A stretch of DNA of 64,000 nucleotides from assembly GCA_036852015.1 (NCBI GenBank), contig JAANDG010000494.1:1-64000 (forward strand), in the 5' to 3' direction. This DNA comes from Pelodera strongyloides. Taxonomy: Eukaryota > Nematoda > Chromadorea > Rhabditida > Rhabditidae. The position numbers and the translations under genes were made by a program. The number at the start of each line of letters is the position of its first letter. Position 1 is the first letter of the stretch. This document shows, one piece after another, positions 46,978-56,811 of this stretch. The notes beneath the pieces were generated by a model. It saw nothing but the letters and a program-made list of their open reading frames with translations, searched no databases and had not been told where the DNA came from.

Positions 46978-47458
46978 TTAAAGGGATGGGCTCACTACAA
47001 AATCACCTTGTTTTTATGCTTTAGTTTGATTGTACAAAGGTAAAATTAAACAAAGAGCATAAAAAAAGTTTCTTGAATTACTCCCTAGGGAAGATATTAG
47101 GTAAAAAGGGTGAGTATTGATCGATCTCCCGATAACATGAGTAAACAAGATAAACTAGGGAAGCTAAGAGATATGGCTGAAACACACTGTTTTTCATTGT
47201 TTTAAGTAAAATAAACGATGAAAACTACAGTTTATTTTGCTCAAAACAGTGTGTTTCAGCAATATCTCTTAGCTTCCCTAGTTTATCTTGTTTACTCATG
47301 TTATCGGGAGATCGATCAATACTCACCCTTTTTACCTAATAACTTCCCTAGGGAGTAATTCAAGAAACTTTTTTTATGCTCTTTGTTTAAGTTTACCTTT
47401 GTACAATCAAACTAAAGCATAAAAACAAGGTGATTTTGTAGTGAACTCATCCCTTTAA
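46978..47458. mobile_element. Foldback transposon, family E (481 bp)
   Basis: Begins TTAAAGGGATGGGCTCAC and ends GAACTCATCCCTTTAA. Arms are about 220 bp and nearly complementary, around a short loop with CATTGTTTTAAGTAAAATAA. Its right TTAA (47455-47458) is shared with the next element. Confidence 0.92.
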
Positions 47459-47592
47459 AGCATAATACCGGCCGGTTTTTGGAACGCATCGTGGACAACT
47501 GCATTCATGTTCATTTGCAATTTATGTTCATTTGCGTAAGCTGCTGGTCTACCGGATATGTCTCAAAAAAACCGGCCGGTATTTCGCTTTAA
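47455..47592. mobile_element. TTAA foldback family B, short copy
   Basis: 138 bp, internally deleted relative to the usual 180: TTAAAGCATAATACCGGCC to GGCCGGTATTTCGCTTTAA. Abuts family E at a common TTAA. Confidence 0.88.
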
Positions 47593-47941
47593 GCTTTCCA
47601 ATAATATAGTAGTATTATGTTTGTGTACATAATAACATTAGGCTTATTATTATTATGCAGAAATGTCGTTTTCAGCTGCCGGATTACACACGTGCAACTG
47701 AGGGAAGATGATTGATGAGCCAGGAGACAAATAGGAACTTTGATTTGGTTTTGCTGATTTTTTTGTCAAAATGACGTGCTCTTTTGTTTTTCAAGTTTGT
47801 TTCTTTGTATTCCTCTTATCCAACTGAATTGAAACCCTAAAGGCCTAAAGGTATCATTTCCTTTTTCAGGGGAGGATATGATATGGCCGTTCCGTTTTTT
47901 ATACATATACCAAGTACCAAGTACCCTAGTTTTTCATTAAA
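47593..47941. other. Intergenic, nothing recognised
   Basis: AT-rich sequence without gene or repeat signals. Confidence 0.4.
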
Positions 47942-48243
47942 TATACCTTAGGTACTCTTATACTTTTATACATATACCTTAGGTACTCTTATACCTTTAT
48001 ACATATACCTTAGGTACTCTTATACTTTTATACATATACCTTAGGTACTCTTATACTTTTATACATATACCTTAGGTACTCTTATACTTTTATACATATA
48101 CCTTAGGTACTCTTATACTTTTATACATATACCTTAGGTACTCTTATACTTTTATACATATACCTTAGGTACTCTTATACTTTTATACATATACCTTAGG
48201 TACTCTTATACTTTTATACATATACCTTAGGTACTCTTATACT
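47942..48243. repeat. 31-bp minisatellite, ten copies
   Basis: Ten perfect or near-perfect units containing ATACCTTAGGTACTCTTATA followed by CTTTTATACAT. CCTTAGG recurs exactly every 31 bp from 47946 to 48225. The second unit has CCTTT for CTTTT. High uniformity indicates recent expansion and probable length polymorphism. Confidence 0.97.
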
Positions 48244-48437
48244 GTCTAACTGCTGACGACGAAGAGTAAATGGTAGTACTACTTCGCATAGATACATGGA
48301 TATATTTAGTTCTACGGCAGACTTCCGGACTAAAACACATCATACGGCAAACGTATGATGCGATGTACTTTCAAGCACCGTATCAGGAACAGGAACACAA
48401 CTCTCTCTCTATCTTTATTGCAGTCTGACGACCTCTC

Positions 48438-48475
<38 letters not shown>

Positions 48476-49624
48476 TCTTTCTGTTTTTGCAGTAAATGTG
48501 ATCTGGAGAAAACTCTCGATATCGTGTTCGGATCCTTGTCCGATCCTGTCCCAATCGTGTCCAATTGTGGTGGGCCGTTCTCTGACTCTCTCAGCAATTC
48601 GGTGATCTAAGAGATCTCTACTAAGACCCATTTCTCAGCCGTTTCCTCAATCAACACGCTCTCTCGTCGCTTTAATTCGTTGCCGCACGGCCGCATTACG
48701 CTAAGATACAAAAGCAGAAGTGGAAAGAAGAAGAAAGAAGAAGTGCTAATCAAACATTGTACCTCTCTGATTCCCTTTCCTTGTCTCTCTCTCTCTGTCT
48801 GTCTGTCTCACACTTTCTCTACCTCTCCCTCTTTGTCTCACTCTTTCCTTCTCACCCTCTCTAACTCCCTCTCTATGTCACTATTTGATTCGGCACTTGT
48901 GAATGTCTGAGATCTCGACTGATTATGTTATGCTAATTCGCTTAATCTCATCCGTAACATTCTCATTAGAGGCCCTAACGGTAGACTAGGCTCTGGTTTC
49001 AGCTGAGGCTTACTCTCGCTTGTTACAGAATGTTCCCGTAGAACTGTCCTTTCTGTTAGAGTATAAACAACTATAAGATAAACTAGAACGCTTTGCACGA
49101 TCTCCTACGAAAAAAAATTGTTTTCTTTAATAGGCCCTTTTTCTTACTCTCATTGGCCGTATATTCCATTTTCTATTCTGTATTGCGAAAACATTTTATT
49201 GAATCGTTTGCCTTTGCCTACGCTTTGCCATCTGGAATAGAGAAAGCGTTTATTATATTTATTATCCTAGAGGGAAAACAACGGAGGAAGAAAAAAATGA
49301 ACAGCTTAGCTTAGCCCTCAATTGTTCATTATTTTATTTTCTCACTATTTTTCCTTAATACGTGTTCAGGTAATTCCTTGCGTTTACTGGCCGAACATTT
49401 CGTTTTTTTTCGCACTTCGTGACTTATTGCATTAGAACATCTCTGTGGTGTATGTATTCGCGTCTTATACCTGTCGATCCCTACTTTGGCTACTACTTTT
49501 TTGTCCTTTTTGTAAGCAACTGTACATATTTAGTTCCAGTTTTACTTACATCTATAGCCTCAAACCTACCGCTTCTATGGCCTGAACTTATTCTGAAAGC
49601 CTGTCACAAAATCATTCGTAAACC
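48244..49624. other. Intergenic, CT-rich tracts
   Basis: CT-rich microsatellite stretches at about 48401-48475 and 48780-48880, otherwise no gene supported. Probably the upstream region or 5' UTR of the plus-strand gene beginning at 49625. Confidence 0.4.
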
Positions 49625-51112
49625 ATGGGGAAACCAAATCTCCCATGGATTCCCATGGAGGATAACGAGGTCCCCGGCCGGGCACATGCTGCACCTAAAA
49701 GTACCCCAAATCGTACCGTATCCCGGGTGGAGCGTCGAAGATCGATTCACGGAAGCGTACGGTCGCGGTCCTTTGATGGCCGTCTGGATCTGGAAACGCT
49801 TCCGGAAGAAAGAGAAGAAGAAGTCGAAGCGGCTGAGAAGGTTTGTGTCTTAGGACGTTAACGGTTTTACAGTACAATTACCAAAACACAACATATTTTA
49901 CTTACATTTCACAACAAAAGCAGCAGTAGTTTTCTAATCGGAGTAATCAAGAATGTCCTTTTTCGAAGAATGGTACCTAAAGTAATTGTGTATACGTAAT
50001 CGAACAATACGGGAGACTGATTGTATGATATAGTGATATATACACGACCTATTCACTCTTAGGTTCTTAATGGAACTCTTAGCAGGCGGTATTTTGAGTG
50101 TTGCCGACCCGTTTCTGATGAGGTGACAGATTCTACTCGGAAATAAAGAACAAAAAAAATCGAGACGCGAAAATGTAATAAAAATCGAATATTAAATCAG
50201 AAACTTTTTCAGGAAGAGGAATCACGTCAACAAGAAGATAATATAGCAGTTGTACGCTTGCGAGAACCGTCTCCCGTTAAACCTGGCGTTTCAGAGCACA
50301 GACGGGTAAAGGCTTAACTTTTGTCAATATAATAAATCTAGAGTCCATCCAACTAATAAGTCACCACATTTGACACGTATCGTGTCCAACATAAAAATAA
50401 GGTTTCACCAACAGCCTAACCTTTTCGCTCAATTTCAAATTTTGACATTGCAAGAGCCGCTCCATAATTCATAAATTACCTAATTCAAGGAATGCTTCTC
50501 GGTGTGTGGCAGTTCGCCGGCAACTCGCGGTAAGGTTCGCTCTATTGCCCGACATTTATCGGAACGGCAGCGGGAGCGGAATAGAGAGACTAGACCGGAG
50601 AACGCGAGAAATAGCATGCCGGATTTTAAGGTAATAGATACATGCATTGCGTCTAGCATGTCTTTTTAATAAATAATACTATATAACATGCATCACAATC
50701 TGATGTGATGAAGAGAAACCGCTGTTAAAATACAGGCACCAAAGAAAAATATATACAAACAAAATATCTGCCAACGTTTGGTGAGAAATTGTGTGCGAGC
50801 AAATACCTCCACGTCTTTCCAGGGTGGCATATATTTGTCTTATTGTTATATGAGTAACAACTAGACAACTTTTTCTTACATATACGTATTGTCTCCAGGT
50901 ATCCTCCATATTTTGCCAAAAAAACTCATACATACATATGTATAGCATATATTTCTAGATAATAAAAAAACTGACACTTCCACAAAAAACCGATATTTGA
51001 GGATATATCATTTATGCTAACCATGTGAATATGTGAATTGCTACGGGAACACCAAAGGGAGAGACAACGAGAGAGTAGTGCGAAAGGGAAAAAGCCTTAC
51101 AGAGCAAAGGGA

Positions 51113-51145
<33 letters not shown>

Positions 51146-54100
51146 GTGAGAGAGAGAGTGAGAGCAAAAGGAGAGGGAGAGAGAAGCACAGAAAGCCACC
51201 GACTTGGCGCGAAGAAACCTTACCGCAAAGCAAAGCGCGCCCTGTTAGGTCGGCCAGCAAAATGCCCATCCAGTTTCTTGCGGTCATTTTTCCGCGCGTT
51301 TGGGGTCGAGAGTAGGAGATTGGGTCATGGGCAGATCCAATTCATTCAATCGTTCTTTCTTCTCCCGGGAGTTATTTCCCAGCCGCGGGAAAAGAAACAC
51401 AACCTTTGACTTTTATATTCGATCCGCTAATTTCTCGTAATGACTATTCGTGGCATACACGACAAGAAGGTAAATTATTTTTATGGTGTTTCTTTGTTCA
51501 ATTCTCAGTCCAGATGTGAACGTCTGCACGTGTTTTTCAAGAACGGAATCGCGCAGTGTTTACTTCTTGTGGACTGATCTAGCAGCACATTTTATAACAA
51601 TAAAATCATAATACTCCGTGTCAATAGGTTAAATATGCACCGAAAACTTAAAGCGAAATACCGGACGGTTTTTGAAATGCATCGTGGACAACTGCATTCT
51701 TATGTATTGATGCTAATTGGGGTCGAATTGGGGTCTATTTTTTATGCTAAATTAGGCTCATTGCTTATGACGCTTAAAAACGTTGGTGTGCTCCATGCGT
51801 TTCAAAAACCGGCCGCTATTTTGCTTTAAATTCCCTTTTCAGGCTTTCCAAAAATTGGAGGCCTCCCGTGATGCGAGTGTGACTCCGAGCAGTGCCAACT
51901 CAACAGGACACAGAAGCAGCAATGCATCGGATCCCAGCAAATTGCTACCAAGGTTCGTAAAGTTACTTTAGAAAAAATATACTGTTACCTACATTTTTTC
52001 AATTTACGATCAGAAAGTTGAATGCAACAATACGATTATGAGTTGGCTCCCTGGATAGCTTGTGTACGCACTTCCATATTACGGTAGGCTGTATTCAATG
52101 TGGTTTTCGGTCAAAAACCGTTTTCCGATCCGATAGGTCCAATTCGTTCTTTCTTCTCCCGGGAGCTGTTTCCCATCCCCAGAAAAAGAAGCATCTATAT
52201 TATATGAATATCTTTCTACTTACCAGCTCTCTACCAAGTTAATCATATAATATCTAAAGGTTCACAATATTTGCACCAAAATTGAATCTGAATCCACACT
52301 CATATGGAGTTGAATTTGCCTTTAAAGCGAAATACCGGCCGCTTTTTGAAACGCATCGTAGACCATTGAATTCTTACGTAATTATGCAAAGTTACTCGAA
52401 GTTAGCTCGATTTTTTATTCTCATTTAAGTGCATTTGCACAGCTGCATAATAATGCTGGTGTACCCGATGCATTTCAAAAACCGGCTGGTATTTCGTTTT
52501 AATCATATCCAAAGTGAAAGCTCTAATTGTAAGTTCAAACCCTTTTCGCGCCACGCGCGCCACCTCAACGCACTGTTGAGATTGTTTGTATTTGTTATGC
52601 TTTTCACTGCGCCGATGTGTCCTATGCTGCAGGGTTCGACGAGTGTTTGCTTATGACTCCGGGCCCACCCCGTAAACCGTCCGCTAGAAGCCGCTTATTA
52701 CGCCTCATTTACACCCTCCTTTAATCTTTTATGCTAATTTTAATCAGATATTGACTTGTGTGATGATCTATAGTATTTTGAAATCACCCACTGCTGTTTA
52801 TATTTACATGATGGGCTAATTTATTAAAAAAAAAACAAGCTCCGATGCGTATTTATTTAAAATAAGTTGTTAATTTAATCGATGAACGCTTTTTTCAAAA
52901 TCCTAATCTTTCAAAGGTGATGCAGCCAGGATTTTTCCGATCTCTAGCCTCTTTTGTATCATAAAATTCATTAGAGTGGGATTTATGGACGTGCTCCATC
53001 GCTTGCCAATATTCTCGTTACTGTACTGCCGTAATACTACTAAGAGAAAATCGTCGACTTAAAAGAAATGTTACATGGGAACATATGTAAAAAAAAACTA
53101 GAACAAGGTACGCCTCTTGATGATTCGCAGTCGTAAATTAATAATTCAAAAATATCAATTGTTAGATACTCCTTCCAGAATATTCTCCTTTTCTTGTTGA
53201 ATATCATCTTCACTCTGTCAGGCTAAAATTATTTATAAATATTTATCTGTTAATCTCCCCCACCATATCTAAGATCTCCTCCTATAGTGTACTCTTCTTC
53301 CCTTTCTGGAAGAGGGAATGACCCTCCCTGTGAACTTTATCCAAACTCATGACATCCAACCGTCTACCATATATTCGTCGACTATAAATCCCGAACACAA
53401 ATTTTACTCGGTACGGATTCCGAGGTCCACCTACAATAGAAGCGCTGGAGCTGAAAGGTGATTTTGTTCGAATCTTACCAGAGGCCGGTTAAAATTTACA
53501 GGAGACACCTGTAACCTACCACAGCGGTAAATTTTATTGGAACCGGTATCAGCTCAGAGTTCCGCTATGTCTAAGCCAAGATTTTTGGGTTAATTCTATT
53601 AAAGACACAGCCCAGCCCGCTAAGGAAAAGTTTTCCGGCGAAGACTGAATACGCCATATTATCTGGTATTATCACATTTTCTGATAACTTCTAACAACGA
53701 GCACTGGGGGTTCACCTGGCCTTCACTGAGAACTTTGAAAGTAGTGCGCAATTAGGATGGAAGACTAAAATCTATACACATTATCTTCACAGACACATTG
53801 TGTCAATAAAACATTAATGTTTCTAATTTTTCAATTTGGTACTGTATTCAGGTCTCCATCACAATTCTACGCGGGTCGGTTTGTTCCACATGGGTCTCTG
53901 ATGGTTTATGACCCAATGCACTTGGCCAACGCCTACCGTGGTTCCTATCAACAACATCCGGAATACAGTAACCCTGTATGGTAAGCACTTACTGTATTTG
54001 TCTCTTAGAAATGAGCGCTGGCAACCTACCGTACGCACAGCACACTGCTAAGGGATGTAAGTTTCCTAAAACGTCTTACGCACAGCACACTGCTAAGGGA

Positions 54101-55241
54101 TTGTGTTTGTAAGTTTCCTAAAACGTCCATCTACATACTGCCAAACAATGATGCATCTTACTGTATAGGTGAGACTCTATAGATTATCGATTAGATGCAA
54201 TACTGATGGAAAATAGAAAGTAAAGAAATACAAATGTGTGTAGCGGTACGCGTAACAGTATAACGGTGTACGTCAGAAATATAATCTATTATTTCCCGAC
54301 GAAACTCGGAAATAAACAGTACACTTTGGGTAATTCCTGTAACTCGACCCAATTTGTAGTGTTCAGGTACCCTCTCCCAGCTCCTCCCCCAGTGTTCGTG
54401 CCCCTTGGACCTCCGGTCATACAGACACATCCACAGAAACTTGTACGTGTTATATAATTATTTACAATACCCCATGACCTCATGTTTGCAGTATTTAGCT
54501 TTGGTCCTACACGTATTTTTTTGAAATCGGCATGTTACAATGAGATCTCTATTCTCTGGTCCTCAGGCCCGCAGCGCGGACATGCGAGTCCGCGTCCGCG
54601 GGAAATGATTGCAAATTTGCACTGAAAAAATCGACACAGAGAGAAACGAGCCCGCTCTCTTTTCTGCGTCTTCGCCTTTCTTGCCAAAAATCCATATCTT
54701 TCCCGTCGACGCGGATTCGCATATCCGCGCTGCGCTCCTGTGAACGTAGTTTATTCATGGTTTGTAGGCTCGAAGACTTTGCCCTATACCATGATCTAGG
54801 CAACTCGTTACTAATGTTATCACCATGTAGTTTCCACTTCTGATATAGTTAGGTCTGATCTGAGGCCGTATTCACTAACACACAGGGAGCCCTCCCTAGG
54901 TTCACGAGCGCTCTGAATCGCTTCTGCTCTCGCACTCTCTACGCACTCAGCTCCTTGGGAAGGCCGGGGCGGGCTCTCCCTGCACGTTGGTGAATAGTGA
55001 ATACGGCCTCTGCTCTCGCACCCTTTAGCTCCCTGGGGAGGGAGGGCTCCCTGTGTGTTGGTGAATACGGCCTCGGATCCACAATAAATAAATAAACACA
55101 TTCTAGTATGACTACGAGGACCAATCGAGTGGATGTCGCGATGTGTGTTGTGCCGGTGTCGCACAACTTCTCTGGACAGTCATCAGCATAGTTCTAGTCG
55201 GAATCATTGCCGCACTTTTATTAACATTATTCGTCGTCTGA
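49625..55241 (+). CDS. Unrecognised protein with C-terminal membrane anchor (7 exons, 299 aa)
   Basis: Exons 49625-49840, 50213-50305, 50490-50630, 51843-51952, 53852-53980, 54367-54442, 55107-55241; junction phases agree throughout (total 900 bases) and most acceptors read TTTCAG or TTCAG. The ATG (AAACCATGG) gives MGKPNLPWIPMEDNEVPG. Residues 28-75 are Arg/Ser- then Glu-rich; 105-150 are basic (SIARHLSERQRERNRE); 150-185 Ser-rich; 186-254 Pro/Tyr-rich (FVPHGSLMVYDPMHLANAYR; YPLPAPPPVFVPLGPP). The last exon has CRDVCCAG then a single hydrophobic segment LLWTVISIVLVGIIAALLL ending FVV. This suggests a tail-anchored or type II membrane protein whose N-terminal part is cytosolic and whose Cys pair could be palmitoylated (inference). 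No known domain recognised; a further 5' exon is possible. Confidence 0.75.
51112..51180. repeat. GA-rich microsatellite
   Basis: Runs of GAGAGA with interruptions, in the third intron of the plus-strand gene. Confidence 0.9.
51648..51829. mobile_element. TTAA foldback family B, copy near an acceptor
   Basis: TTAAAGCGAAATACCGGACG to CGGCCGCTATTTTGCTTTAA, 182 bp. The TTAA ends 13 bp before the exon at 51843, leaving ATTCCCTTTTCAG as the whole acceptor tract. Confidence 0.9.
52322..52502. mobile_element. TTAA foldback family B
   Basis: TTAAAGCGAAATACCGGCC to CCGGCTGGTATTTCGTTTTAA-type end, 181 bp, in the next intron of the same gene. Confidence 0.88.
52503..53851. other. Intron of the plus-strand gene
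   Basis: 1.9 kb intron overall; beyond the foldback no gene or repeat family is evident. Confidence 0.4.
54032..54127. repeat. Tandem duplication, two units of about 45 bp
   Basis: TACGCACAGCACACTGCTAA followed by GGGATGTAAGTTTCCTAAAA and CGTC occurs twice; the second unit has an extra TGTGTTTG. Each unit contains a donor-like GTAAGT. Located just after the exon at 53852-53980. Confidence 0.9.
54862..55074. mobile_element. Foldback element with GAGGCCGTATTCAC ends, nested
   Basis: Left end GAGGCCGTATTCACTAACAC; two right ends, at about 55010 and 55074, both GTGAATACGGCCTC. The interior has ACACAGGGAGCCCTCCC and its reverse complement. It lies in the last intron, 32 bp before the exon coding the membrane anchor. 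Confidence 0.8.
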
Positions 55242-56255
55242 TACTTTATTTTCTACTTACCAACCCACTTCGTTGATCTCATTATTAAGGCCCGGTGCCC
55301 AGGAAACCAAAGGCAAGCTTAGGGCCTGACAATAACAAAAACTATATGAATTTTTACATTTTCAACTGTTAGATCCTCTCCATAGGGGAGTAGATATTCT
55401 CTAATTATGCCAATAAATGATTGCTAAAAAAAACCTTACCAAGGGCACCCGAATCATATCAAATTTACTACGCAAATAGGACCAAACAGCTGACATCATA
55501 AGCATGAACAGATTTTTTAAGACCAAAAACCACCAGATAATCATGTTTCACACCAATTACTTATTAATACCACTTTCATATCACTTTACAGTTCCAATAA
55601 TCAACCATCAACATGTCCTACACACACAAAATAACGAAACTCGAGACTTCCAAATTTATTTATTTCATTTTTATTTACATTTTGTGTATATTTTTCATTC
55701 TGTTCTACAATAAAAAGCATGTCACAAGTTCTAGTAATTAAATGTGAGGTAAATCGCACTATAAATAGAGCAAAAAATTCATTCAAATAAAGTAAAGTCA
55801 GAAGTTGAACGTATTACGTATATCACAAACAGAGAATCGGTTGAGCTCAACCCAAGCCAACAGGTAATCCTAAAGGAAAAATAACAAATAATATAAACTA
55901 ATTATAAACAAAAACCAATTCGAAAAAAAAATCATGAAGTAATTTAGTTTACCCTTAAAAAGAAAATAAGCCCTATTTTATTATTAATACATGTTCAGCT
56001 TCCACTTACAGTTTAGAGATCCTCATTCCGAAAAACAAGTCTAGAAATATAGGAACTTCGTCTACTTTCTAATGTAACCACGAAGGTATGCTTACGGTAT
56101 ACTATAAACTAATTATAAATACAGACAAACCAATTCGAAAAATCATGTGTTCATTTCTACTTGTAGAGATAATAATATGAACTTGAAGACTGAGATCATT
56201 TCAAATTAGAGACTGACTAATGGCAAAAAATGTCACAATAGGATATCTAGTCATG
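55242..56255. other. Intergenic between convergent genes
   Basis: AT-rich, presumably 3' UTR of the plus-strand gene (AATAAATG near 55411). No gene recognised. Confidence 0.45.
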
Positions 56256-56426
56256 TTAAAGCGAAATGCCAGCCACTTTGGAAAATTTGCACATGATAAG
56301 CAAATCCTATGTATCCTATGCTAATTTTGTACGATTGCCGTGGACGATCGTACAAAATTAGCATAGGATACATAGGATTTGCTTATCATGTGCAAATTTT
56401 CCAAAGTGGCTGGCATTTCGCTTTAA
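56256..56426. mobile_element. Foldback family A, intact, perfect 80-bp hairpin
   Basis: TTAA-bounded, 171 bp: two 80-bp arms that are exact reverse complements and an 11-base loop TGCCGTGGACG. Ends read TTAAAGCGAAATGCCAGCC. Lies downstream of the APC7-like gene. Absence of any arm mismatch implies recent origin or arm-to-arm conversion. Confidence 0.95.
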
Positions 56427-56811
56427 TGACAATGACCCAACAATAAACCTGACCATCAGAAAGACCGTGAAGAAGGTAAGAAGGTGAAACCGTGAAAAAA
56501 GAAGGTTTTTCAGTAAAATAGTGTTTTCGTTTCCTACACAAAACAGAATACTCTAATGGCCAGCACAATAAAACAGAACAATTATTGTAAAATAGAACTA
56601 AACAAAGACACATACCGTAATCTACAATAGCTCAAAATAACTCAAAAAAAAAAATAGGATAAACAATAGTGCGTATTATTAGATTCTAGATTCTATATCG
56701 AATCGATATATCTAACAGTAAGTGGACTAAAAGGGCACTTCATTTCCGATAGGGATATATATACTATAACCGAGAAAGAAGCCAAGATCCTTACTCTTGA
56801 TATGACCACTC

